Source of the DNA: Dioscorea cayenensis subsp. rotundata
Lineage: Eukaryota; Streptophyta; Magnoliopsida; Dioscoreales; Dioscoreaceae
Direction: 5' to 3'
Length of the DNA stretch: 64,000 nt
Assembly: GCF_009730915.1 (NCBI RefSeq)
Contig: NC_052489.1
Location: forward strand, 25,599,916-25,663,915
The position numbers were made by a program, and so were the translations under genes. Below are positions 37,731 through 48,490 of this stretch, piece by piece (within the stretch, counting starts at the first letter, position 1; each line of letters opens with the position of its first letter). The notes beneath the pieces were generated by a model that did not search any database, was not told the origin of the DNA, and saw nothing but the letters and a program-made list of their open reading frames with translations.

Positions 37731-38687
37731 TTAGAATTGACCACCTTCAAAGGTTTGGCCAAACTGCCACCCTGCAGGAGCAACGTTGTAGGCAGTGATC
37801 ATCCGGCCATCACTAGTGGTTACTTTAAAAGACAGGCTTTGTCCATTTAAGTATGAGTTACTTTGCCAGTTTTGGCCCCAATTACGTGACATGGTTTGCC
37901 ACCCTGTCTTAGACCCTTTGATAGACACTGCATGCACATCTCCAGCACCACCCACGTTACTTATCAACACCAAGTTAAAGTATGAATGTCCATTGATGGT
38001 GAATCTCACTCCACCTTTCTTCACACAAGGTACTCTGAAATCATTAAAAATATTGTTAAAAAAAAGTCATATTTATAAATATAAATATATATATTCAGAT
38101 TAACATTAATTTAATTACCTTCTAAAAGAGACTGGCACAATACCAGCACGGTATTGAGCAATCTGAAGAAAAGCAGGTTCAGCAAGATCAAAGTGCTGGA
38201 GAGGAGGGTTGCACCAGCCACCATTAGTGTTAGAAAGAGCATAGTTTGGAGGACAATAGTTGGTGGCTGTGACCATAATGGATCCTGGCAAACACCATTG
38301 AGGATCATCATCACACTTCATCTCATAGCAAGATCCACAGCTAAGTCCATTGTTGAACAACGCTGTGCTTAGTGCTGCTGTGTTTGTACCGTATCCTTGA
38401 CTATATAAATTTCCATATCCACAAGCCCCACCTATATATATATATATATATATACCCAAAAACACATACATAAATCAGACTACTCATGAGTTGCAAATAT
38501 TATGATGGTAAGAATTATATATGATTGTAAATTAAAAACACTCACCCATTGTTCCGGTGGCATCACCACCACCGTAGAATGTTGCATGGGCAGCTTGCCA
38601 ACCATCTGAACCTCCGGCATTAGCACTGTAAACAAACAAGAAGATGAAGAAGAAGAGGATGGTAAAGGAGGACTTTGGCAATGCCAT
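37731..38687 (-). CDS. EXPA: Alpha-expansin
   Basis: Three exons on the minus strand (38546-38687, 38119-38431, 37731-38034) give 252 residues, the normal length. A signal peptide ([24 protein letters not shown]) precedes the mature start [19 protein letters not shown]. The cysteine-rich GH45-like domain carries [23 protein letters not shown] and the HFDL motif. The C-terminal CBM63-like domain contains [19 protein letters not shown] and ends [12 protein letters not shown]. Alpha-expansins loosen the cell wall at acid pH without hydrolysis. Intron positions match the family pattern. Intron 1 holds a TA run next to its acceptor. The start is the ATG that opens the signal peptide; longer frames upstream are leader. 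Confidence 0.96.
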
Positions 38688-38765
38688 TGATATGTAGAAA
38701 GAGAGATAAGAGAGAAGAGACTCTTTTGCTTTGGTTTGGATAGAAAGGTGGTGAAAAGGGAGGGG

Positions 38766-38773
38766 TATATATA
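38766..38773 (-). promoter_or_regulatory. TATA box of the expansin gene
   Basis: TATATATA on the minus strand, about 80 bases upstream of the start codon, a normal distance for a short leader. Confidence 0.6.
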
Positions 38774-39468
38774 GAGCATTGCCATGGAGAGTGAGAGGGA
38801 GAAGAAGAAAAGTATGAGTAGATGACTTTGAGAAGGAGCCAAAAGGTCTTGAAACTGGTTGGGTACTTGGGTTCAATATAGAAAAGGAAGACCACATGCA
38901 AATATTCGAGGGGTGTTGAGGCTGGGCCCCACTCAAGTTAACACCCCCCACATGCTTCTTCCCTTCAACTGTCTTGCCACGTCATTGTCTGTTTTCTTTC
39001 ATTAAGTTGTTTATTATTGTTATCATATAAATTCAAGGAAAAAAATAAAATATATTATTGATGATTTGTAGTAATTGGAGACAGGGTAAGTACTTTGGAT
39101 TAATATTTTTATTTATTTGGATAAGGAAATCAATGTTATCATGCATTGATTTCTAGATTTTTTGCTTTTTACTGATTTAATTTCATTTTTTTTTTACTCT
39201 CCTTGTAATATGAATTACGTATCTCAATTATATGTCACCATTTACATGAAGTGAGTTAAAGTAAAATCCTCAATAATTAATTTGGTAGGTATACAACTAG
39301 AAAAAAGAAAAAATAGAAAAAAAAAAATATTTTTTTTTGTTTCTTTGACCCATTGGTTTTTTGATGGGACATATTAAGAGTTTTAAAAAAAATTCTATCT
39401 TTTCTAATGAGTAAAAAAATATATGAAAAAATTTATTCTTTTAGTCTCTTATAAGACTCTTTTGTAAG

Positions 39469-39471
<3 letters not shown>
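38774..39471. other. Expansin upstream region and AT-rich spacer
   Basis: Upstream sequence of the expansin gene, then AT-rich DNA with poly-A/T stretches near 39310-39340. No gene seen. Confidence 0.45.

Positions 39472-39547
<76 letters not shown>
39472..39547. repeat. (TA)n microsatellite
   Basis: About 38 TA units ending exactly at the left boundary of the Mutator-like element; TA sequence resumes after its right boundary. Confidence 0.95.
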
Positions 39548-39550
<3 letters not shown>

Positions 39551-41244
39551 TAATGCTATATCGTGCGAATAAGTTGCACGAATTCATCACACGAATGACA
39601 TGGATGGCTCTTTTATCTATCCTAGTCAGTTGATTTAAAAAATAATTAAAACAAAAGGTGAAAAGAAAGGCATGCCTTCCTTTCTCCCACCTCCCTTCAT
39701 CCTCACGCCATCACCGAACCATCTTCCACCGCCGCCGAACCCCTTCTCCCATCGCCAACGCAGGCAAATACCCTCATAAACATGGTTGCCCATTCCATTT
39801 TTGTATTTATTTGCAAACACGGTCGAACACAATTGACGCCAACAAATATCGTTGCAGTTGTCCCGGCCTTCCACCTAAGCTTAAGATTGAGCAGTGTTTG
39901 GTTGATTCTGGAATTCCATACACTTTCATAAGGTATTTGTTTTTTTATTTTATTTTATTTTATTTTGAGATGGTAATGTAGTGAATGATACTGGGATAAC
40001 AAGAATCTGTTTGGAATGATTGAATGTGTCACTACTTTGTTGTATTCCAATCATTCTAGATCTGTAAGGGTGATTATTATTTTTGTAGAACTATAGCCAT
40101 ATGAATATGTAACTTACTGCTATTGTTTTAAGTTTTACAAATATTTGTTATAGTTAGCCATTTGAATTGATTATTTGTTATGGTTGTTTATATATCAATT
40201 TAGAATAGATAAATTTTATTTGCAGGTAATGAAGGTTGGGTCAAGTTTGGAGGTAGAAGTCGCAACCAAGGAGATTGCTTAAAATTTGGCTAGGAAGTGG
40301 ATTGAGAGTCTTACCAATTGATTACATATACATTTTAAAAAAAAATATTTGATTCAGATACATATATTTTGCCATTCCTTGATTGCCGTAACCACTCATC
40401 AAATTCTATTACCCATCATAATCATGCCTCCCAGGATTAGAAGACAAGAGATCCTAAGAACATCAACCACTCCTAAGCTCATAACTAATTTGTTGAAATA
40501 GAGTTGCAAAAAGAAAAATCTCACAATGAAAAATTCAAAAACCTAAATAAATAAATTTCATTAAAAAAACAGAGTAATCAAACAATGGTTCAAAAATCAG
40601 CAACAAGAACCAGAAAAATCAAATGATCCTTCACATTATACGCATATAATCACATATCCATAACCACATCAAATCATCAACAAGATCGCTTTTGCAAAAA
40701 CCTCTAAAAAAATTTCCACAAATTCAACAAGGTGAAAAAGAGAATCCCAATTAAAAACACAAGATCCAATTGAATCGAATTCCATTAACAATCATAATCA
40801 TGCTTCCCAAGCTCAGAAGACAAGAGATCCTAAGGACATCAACCACTCCTAAGCTCAAAGAAATAGAGTCATCAACCAGATCTTAGGGTTCCGGTTCATC
40901 GGAGAGTGGTTTATATTTGGCTCGTTTGCGTGGCGTTGACCGTGTTTGTAAATAAATACAAAGATGGGATGGAACGCGGATCGGGTTGGTTATTTGGGGC
41001 GGGCGAGGGTATTTTCCGGTTTCAGAGATGGAAGACGAGGTTCGGTAGCGCTAAGAGACTGGGTTCGGTGGTGGCGTGAGGATGAAGAGAGGTGGGAGAA
41101 AAGATAAAAGAGGGCATGTCTTTCTTTTCACTTTTTCTTTTAATTATTATTTAAATCAACTGACTAGGAGAGATAAAGTGCCATCCACGTCAGTCATTCG
41201 TGTGATGAATTCGTGCAACTTATTCGCACGATATAGCATTACTC
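39548..41244. mobile_element. Mutator-like element with long TIRs (Pack-MULE)
   Basis: 1.7 kb. The left end GAGTAATGCTATATCGTGCG recurs inverted at the right end. The match continues imperfectly for about 300 bp per side, through AAGTTGCACGAATTCATC, the GTCAGTTGATTT stretch and the segment with GTATTTATTTGCAAACACGGT (right arm about 40920-41244). Flanks are TATATATAT on both sides, compatible with a 9-bp MULE duplication but uninformative because the site is TA-rich. No transposase frame is present. The interior carries a captured host exon and two copies of a roughly 95-bp direct repeat (about 40401-40505 and 40777-40875). Confidence 0.85.
39858..39932 (+). pseudogene. Captured exon fragment, probably of an NmrA-like atypical SDR gene
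   Basis: A 75-bp stretch reads PGLPPKLKIEQCLVDSGIPY then TFIR. The pattern K..IE..L..SGIPYT.IR is seen in NmrA-type atypical short-chain dehydrogenase/reductase proteins. It is preceded by GTTGCAG and followed by GTATTTG, so it looks like a complete exon with its intron edges. It lies inside the Mutator-like element. The family is inferred from one short motif. Confidence 0.5.
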
Positions 41245-41351
41245 TATATATATAACTGGTCTTAAGTTTAAATTACAGAGATTATTAAACAAAATTGGAA
41301 GTTTAAATAGCAAAAATAAACTACAAACTCCACGAGATAATTTAGTAATTG

Positions 41352-41389
<38 letters not shown>

Positions 41390-42049
41390 CATAGATATAT
41401 AATTTAGGAAAAAGAAACTTAAAAGGTAATTAAAAGAACAATTTACCCATGCAAAGATAAGGAGTGTGCATGTGCAGCGTACCAATGTCGGTTGATCAAT
41501 GTCCCAAATAAAAACAAATCACAAACCTTAATTATTCCCATCTAATCAAACATTAGTTACAATATTAATTAAGGAATGAAGGTTCCATAAGTTGTTTTAT
41601 CTTTGAATGATAAGATTGAGTCTCACACGTTACACACATTATAAAATGGGACATGACCCACACCATGTTAGTTGCACATGCCCCTCCGTCCTTTGCGGCC
41701 ACCAAAATCTAATTTTATATAAACATGCATGCCTATATATATATATATATATATATGGTTTCATGTTTTTATTAAAATTTAATTTTTATTTTTCAACGAT
41801 AAAAAGCCACCGACCAAACTAATTTGACTGACATTCATACCCCTAGATTTATCATTTCACGTGAATATATATATATATATATAGTTAGTCATATATAGAG
41901 GGAATGAAAGGCTTTCGTCAAAACAAAAGGAATGAAAGGCAATGCATGAATGAGGTCTTGAGCCAACAGTATAGTTGCTTAACTAGAAAAATCACACCAT
42001 TTTGTGGAAAAAATAACATCCTTTCTCCATTATTATTTTATTATCATTC

Positions 42050-42700
42050 CCTTAAGTTCTTGCAAGATTTTAGGGTGTTTAGTCAAATAATAATAATAAT
42101 TGAATTATCACATGATTTTCAAAGATTATGATTCAAGATATTGACACATGGATGAGACTTATATGTCATGCTAACTAAAGTTATTTTAATTTTGATCAGT
42201 GTATGCCAAAGAATGATACGTTACTAGAAAGTTAAATCTCATAAATATAATAACTTTATTCATCCAACCAAACTAATTTTAACATGATATAATTTAGTGA
42301 TCTTTTATATATGAAATACGTAATTAAATTGATTAATTTTTAAAAAATGTATATTCTTCAATTAATGCCATGCATGAAGTTTTGGGACAAAATACTTTTT
42401 AATCTCCTTGAGTTCATGCAAGATTTTAGGGGATTAGTCAAAAAGGAAAATTGAATTATCACATGGTTTTCAAGGACTTTCATGTAAGATAGGTAAATAT
42501 GGATGAGACTTAATGTCATTGACTTTAGTCATAAAAGTTATGTGAATATATATCTAAAATGTAATAAAATTTATATATGTATGCCTAGATATATCATGGA
42601 ATAATACTAAATTATTATTTTGATCCATCATTCCAAATTTATTTAATATTATATAATTAAGTAGCCATCATTTATTTACGAAATAACTCATTTGAAGTAT
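42050..42700. repeat. Diverged direct duplication, period about 345 bp
   Basis: Segments starting near 42055 and 42405 share GCAAGATTTTAGGG, GAATTATCACATG, TTTTCAA and GGATGAGACTTA in the same order and spacing, with many differences. Confidence 0.65.
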
Positions 42701-43372
42701 ATCGTAGAATTTTAAATAAACTTATACATTTATACATGAAATCAAAAATAAAAAAGTAGAGTGAAAATTTATCAAATATTGAATGATATATCAATCATTT
42801 GCTATAAAATTAGATCGCATGGATTATTTTTATTCTAAACATGATAAAAATAAAATATGAGCGGAAGTTTAACATATGATGTGATAATTATACATTAAGT
42901 CTTTTAAGAAATTTTAAACTTATGAAAAAAAGTACTGAATATAAAATTTGTGGCTAACAACTCAATAATCAAACTACTTGAGTAGCATCCAATATTATAA
43001 AATTTTATTATCTTATGAGAACAATATTTTTAAAAAACCAACAAATACACTATATATCACTATTTGGTAAAAATATCATGATGTCTAAAAACCATTAATA
43101 TTTTTACTTAAACAATATGCCTTTTTTTAAAAAAACATGTGAGAAAAATATATATTTAAAACGAATAAAAACCATAATTTTCATATATTGTTTTCAAGAA
43201 ACTAAAAGACATCAAAACAATCCCACACTACATGTGGATTTTATCCATCAATCACCATCAATCAGGTTGGGGGACAAGGACGGAGAGGAGACACCATCTT
43301 CAACATTGGAGATGGACCACCTTCAAGAACCAGAATTGGCAACAAAAAACCATCAACCTAAAGCTTCAAGAC

Positions 43373-43585
43373 ATGGCTAATGAACCACAACCCCTCAATG
43401 TGTCCCCCCCCTTGACTACACTTGACCAACTTGAATCTTGCATGGCATATATGGCATTTAAAACCATTTGGAAGTTCAAGAGTCCATTCTACCAACCTTG
43501 TGGGTTGGAAGCATGTTTAGCCAACCAATTGAGTCTAGCCCCACAGACAGCAGCCAATTTGTTTCTCTTGTTACTTGTCACCTAA
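43373..43585 (+). other. Unassigned 70-codon frame
   Basis: ATG at 43373 opens a frame (MANEPQPLNVSPPLTTLDQL...) ending LFLLLLVT at 43585, in a patch less AT-rich than its surroundings. It has four cysteines and a hydrophobic C-terminus. No family is recognised. It could be part of a non-coding transcript or chance. Confidence 0.2.
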
Positions 43586-44329
43586 CTTTTAAGTATATCT
43601 TATCCAATATATTTATTCATATTTATGTTTTCTCTTGTTTCATTTTGGTGGCTTTCTTGTTTCCTTCTTTGCTTGCTTTTTGTCCATGAAGATGAGTGGA
43701 CAAACTGTACAGTCTGCATCCAAAAATGGATCATTTGATTAATGTGCAGAAAGAGAATCTTTATGATGAATGAGGTTTTGACCATGTTTCATGTCCACAA
43801 TGAAGAGGAATCTAGCCCACAACAAATTCACTCATGGGTGCATTTTATGGTTTGCATCGATTTGTTTGCTTGCCGTATTTAATGAATGTTATGACATAAA
43901 TTACAAAAGTTAAACTAGAAATAAGAGAAACTGGTTTCTGAAAAACTTGTGTTGGACTGAGCTTAATTAGCCTAAACTGAACGAGTAGTTAATTTCATAT
44001 ATATAATTTATGTTTGTTAAAAATATTTTTTTTATCAAATAAAAACATATAAACGGTAATTTTAATATATAAAATAATATTATTAAAATCACTTGTATTT
44101 TGTCACAGTGATAAGTTTAAATAGTTAAAATATTTTACTCTTATGTGAAAGATCGAGAGTTGCTCACATTATATATATATATTATATTTATATATATTAA
44201 TAATTTCTATTGTCTCCTAAAATAGTTCTAGATATCCTTTAATAACCAAATATCACTTACACAGAAATTTTTTATAATATATTATAAAAATTATTTAAAA
44301 TATGTTAGATAGAAAATAATAGGCATAAG

Positions 44330-44480
44330 TAAAATATCTTGTTATCATGGCAATAATTGAACAGTTATCACACTTGACTCCCATGTGGGATATTTAGAGT
44401 TCGATTCCCTTCTATTCTAATGCATGGTTGAAGCTTAATAGTAAAAATGTGTGTGTTTGGAATGACATACTCACATAGTA
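44330..44480 (+). mobile_element. tRNA-like (SINE-type) remnant
   Basis: CACTTGACTCCCATGTGGGA followed by GAGTTCGATTCCC (44397-44409), an excellent box B, in the layout seen in tRNA-derived plant repeats. Box A is weak and the ends are not defined. Confidence 0.35.
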
Positions 44481-45270
44481 AAAAAAAATAAAAGAAAAAA
44501 GAAAAAATCTATAAACGTTTTTAGGTGATAGGCTTGGATTATATAAGTGCGGATTGGACCTAAGTTATGATGTCAAAATTCCGGGCCCAAAAGCATCGTG
44601 GTCCAAATCAATTTGATTCAACAACATTCTATACCAATAAAGTTTGTTATTGTATTCTTATTAACGATGATATTATTTAAATCACTAGTACTTTGTGTCC
44701 AAAGATAATCAAGCAAATATTGTTCTTCCAATGAGAGCTAATTTTCTTTAATTTCTTTGGCTGGCCAAGAGATTTATGAATCAGAAGCAAGGCTATATAA
44801 TTCTATCAATAACCTCACGCTTAACCTGAAAATACAAATAAAATAACTACAGTATTCTTATTATTCATTGAAAACTTAGTTGCAATTAATTTGGAAACAG
44901 AGAAATCCCTGCAGGTTCATGAACAGAGTGTGTCCATATATATATATATATATTGATGCTTAAACTCAATCAAATCTCTACAACTTCAAGAAGGCATCTG
45001 AATCAAACCCACCCAAGTTGATGGTATATTGTAATAAAACAACTAGAAAAACAGCACACCATTTCTTTTAATCCTGGCCAACTCAGCAACACACATACCC
45101 ATACTGAACTTTTTGGTTTGCAGTAAGCAATTCAGCATCAGCTCTGATGTTTAGCCAAGTTCACATGCTCTTAAGCATCTGTTTTGCATTCCTTGTTGTT
45201 TCTGATGTCCACTAGTAACCTTCACAATATTCAAAAATCAACATTCATTAATTCATCTCAGTTATACCAG

Positions 45271-45278
45271 TATATAAA
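45271..45278 (+). promoter_or_regulatory. TATA box of the first nsLTP gene
   Basis: TATATAAA, 38 bases before the start codon, implying a very short leader. Confidence 0.6.
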
Positions 45279-45315
45279 TCCCCAGAATTCTCATCTAGCT
45301 AGCATCATATCAGTA

Positions 45316-45798
45316 ATGGCAGGCTTCAAGAATGATGCTAAGATTGCCATTAATGTTCTCTTGATAGCCTGCCTTCTGGTCATGTCCCAACCAAGGGTTG
45401 TGTCAGCATTGACATGTGATGAGCTGGTGCCTTACCTGTGGCCATGCATGACCTATGTTGAAGGCACAGGGCCATTAACAGACTCATGCTGCAAAGGTGT
45501 CAAGGATCTCAATGACAAGACCAAGAACAGCCAAGACCGGCGGGCAGTATGCAACTGCTTGAAGAAGGCCGCATCCTGCAACTCTGTTGCCAAGTCGAAG
45601 ATCGTCTCCGGCATCCCCAGCAAGTGTGGGATCAACATCCCCTACACTATCAGCTCCTCCACTGATTGCTCTAAGTATATATGCACTCTATCTGATTTAT
45701 GAATTTTTCATTAATTAAAAGTTGAGATTAGATTTTAAACGTTTGCTAATTATATATGTAACTTGTTATATATCTTAATTACTTGCAGGGTGAAGTGA
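45316..45798 (+). CDS. Non-specific lipid-transfer protein, type 1
   Basis: Exons 45316-45674 and 45789-45798 give 122 residues. A signal peptide ends at VVSA, before mature LTCDELVPYLWPC. The eight-cysteine pattern (C, C, CC, CxC, C, C) is complete, and the type-1 landmarks DRRAVCNCLK and PSKCGINIPYTIS are present. A ninth cysteine occurs in KKAASCNSVAKS, where relatives usually have Gly. The intron splits the Lys codon of the terminal DCSK, leaving KVK as the end; reading through the intron instead adds YICTLSDL. nsLTPs carry lipids in the cell wall and cuticle and can have defence roles. The ATG at 45316 is chosen because it starts the signal peptide just after the TATA box; a longer in-frame extension has no such support. 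Confidence 0.94.
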
Positions 45799-47197
45799 AG
45801 TGTAACTCTTCTTCAAGTGGAGCTAGCAGTGTCATTATAACATTGTATTAATTAGTGATTCCTTGTTATTCTGAGGTGATTGTGCTCCAAGTGTTCTCTT
45901 TTTTAGAAGCAAGAGTCTGTTTTGAGTTAAATAACTTTTCTGGCAAGCAGAAAAGACTAGCTCAAAAAGGAAAGAAGAGTGGAGTGATGTTTTATTTTTA
46001 TGCAATGCAGCATTTAGCTCTGAGGTTGTCCTTTTGTTTTGTTAAGGAATTAATGAAATTTATTTGTGCAAACAACAAATGTTAGCATACGCATTCAGGC
46101 ATCTATGAATCTCTCAAATAATGGAAAAGAAGAAGAGACACTGCATCTACCCTGAATCTTTAAGCTGAGACAGTGACACCTTGTCTGCATTGGTTTAATT
46201 GATAACCATTCATGATGTGCATGCATGGAATATGATTGCATATGCATGCATGAATGCATGTTTTCAATCCACGTATGTAACTCACACTCCTTTACCCTAA
46301 TGACTCATGATTCTATTGATCAGTTCCATTCTTGTTTTGCTCCTGGTTTCCTTGTGAATCTAAGGACAGTACTATCCTTCATGAATCATGAAGTGTGAGG
46401 ATTGAGACCTGGTCCTCTCTCTTCGTCAATGTTCTGCTATCCAAGGTTTATATGAACATCATGGTATTATATATGAAGCCTGACATTGTACCAGTTGAAA
46501 CCAATAAAAGTGACATTATAAATACAGAACCAACCTATAATATAGATCAAATTAAATCACATGATTTACTAATCTCTAAGGAGCTATCAGCTATGTGTGT
46601 ACGTCAGTACGTGTATATATATATATATAGTTAATAGGGTTAATGTCACTTTAGTAAGAAAATATTATGGTGTGAATATTATTAACATTTATAGTAGAGT
46701 AAATTTATATATATGCAACGGGGTACAAATATTAACATTTAGTTGCTGCATGCAACAGTAGGCAATGCATCAAAGCACAAGATATATAAAGCAAAACAGA
46801 TCATCATCTATTGCTTGCACGCCATGTGACAATGTACATGTAAAATATATATATATATATATTATTTTTCTATGAATTGTTTTCTCTAATGCTAAGAATG
46901 GTTTGGCACACCCGTGAACTTTGTGGGTCCTAATACCGAGTCACGAGAGCACCATCAGATTCTTGTCTTCATTGATGATAGCCACCCACTAAAGAAAAAG
47001 AATTCATGATGTGGCTACCTTGATGTTTGTAAATGCATGTCATATATATAAACCTGTAATTCAGCTCCATCACATCACATGTGAAGAAAGTATGGTCCGT
47101 ATATACACTTGCATGAAAAATCAATATTCCACCCATACACGTACATACACACACACACAGAGGCAGGTGATCAAGTCAAGTGATCAACATATCTATC
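45799..47197. other. Spacer between the two nsLTP genes
   Basis: 3' flank of the first gene, then promoter of the second. Short frames at 45855-46085 and 46395-46634 show no family signal. TA runs near 46615 and 46848, and repeats of GCATGCAT near 46220-46260. Confidence 0.45.
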
Positions 47198-47205
47198 TAT
47201 AAATA
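47198..47205 (+). promoter_or_regulatory. TATA box of the second nsLTP gene
   Basis: TATAAATA, about 73 bases before the start codon. Confidence 0.6.
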
Positions 47206-47277
47206 CAGACACACCTCTTCCAACCTTTTCCACAGATACATATAGAAAACAGTGTATCTCGAGTCTTGAACCATATC

Positions 47278-48490
47278 ATGGCGATCAACAGTGGTAGCAT
47301 CCGAGCAATGACACTAGTGATTGTGATCATGTCCTCAGTGCTGGTCACGGCGCAGGTGCATGCAGCGTTGACGTGCAATCAAGTGTATGATGCACTGAAG
47401 CCATGCATCAGCTACGTGCTCAAGCCCAACGGGTCGGTGCCGAAGGCGTGCTGCGACGGGATAAGTGGGCTTGTTAAGAAGGCAGCGACGACAGAGGACC
47501 GTCGCATGGCTTGTAGCTGCCTGAATAGCGCCGCAAAGAGCGCCGGCCGGAACGTAGACCTTGGCCCCATCAGCTCCATCCCGGATAAATGCAACCTTTC
47601 CATCCCTTTCAAGATCAGCGCCAATGCTGACTGCTCCAAGTAATTAATTCCTTTCTATATTTTTATTAATTGTCATTGTTATTGTTGTTGTTGTGTTTCT
47701 TCTTTTTTTTCCTTTTTTTTAAAACTTGGTTAATTTTATTTTATTTTAAGAAAATCTGTGAGCTTCATTTTTTTTTTTTTGTCTATCACGAAAAATCTAA
47801 AATTATTTTTTAAGAAATAAGTGCAGATCATAATTTAAAATTAATAGAAAAAAAAACTAAAGTGGTAGTACATGATCTCTCCTCCTAATGATTTACAGGC
47901 CACCATTTTTTTTAACAAAGAGGGACCAATTTGTTCGAGATAGTTGTTGTACCAGCCAATAATTTTATTTTATTTTATTTTTTATTGGCAAGACTTTCTG
48001 ATTAGAAATTTGACTTCATAATAGATTTTTATTACTTAAAGAAAAAAATTTGTTTATTTTTTAAATTGATTAGAATTTTAAAAAAAATGGATGAACCATC
48101 AGTTTATTAAAAAAATTAGAAATTTTTTTTGAGAATGATAGTTTTGTTTTGTGTTTTTTTTTTTTTTGTTAACGGTGAACTAGTATTTTCTGCTAAATTA
48201 AAATTAAATCTGTTGTTTTTCCATACTAAATTGTTATTTATTATTTAAAACAAAAAGAATTGTTATTTTGTTCTGGTGTTCCATTTTACTCCTAAATCTT
48301 GTGTAAATTTATTATTGTGGCCATTCTTATATGCACCTTCCCATTTTTTCCCATAATTAAGAGCATGTGTCCAGGCCATGGATTGTATGTCTGCTTCATC
48401 ATCTATAAATGCAAATGCACATGCACATGCTCTACAAATGTATGTGACTGAATGTCTCTGCTTGGCTTCTCACTTTGCAGGGTGAACTGA
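47278..48490 (+). CDS. Non-specific lipid-transfer protein, type 1 (second copy)
   Basis: Exons 47278-47639 and 48481-48490 give 123 residues. The signal peptide (MAINSGSIRAMTLVIVIMSS...QVHA) precedes ALTCNQVYDALKPC. Exactly eight cysteines in the type-1 spacing, with DRRMACSCLNSAAKSAGR and PDKCNLSIPFKIS. The intron is at the same place and phase as in the neighbour (second base of the Lys codon in DCSK), so the last exon codes only the end of Lys, then V, N and stop. Same orientation and architecture indicate tandem duplication, though the proteins are well diverged. The coding part is far richer in GC than the flanks. Confidence 0.94.

Larger units (their letters stand above)
41245..45270. 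other. Intergenic, no firm gene
   Basis: AT-rich, with an ATT trinucleotide run (about 41352-41387), TA runs near 41733, 41867 and 44173, a diverged direct duplication (42050-42700), an unassigned small frame (43373-43585) and a tRNA-like fragment near 44400. Confidence 0.5.

Noticed and set aside
47412-47639. Minus frame opposite the second nsLTP
   Set aside because: Shadow of the coding exon.
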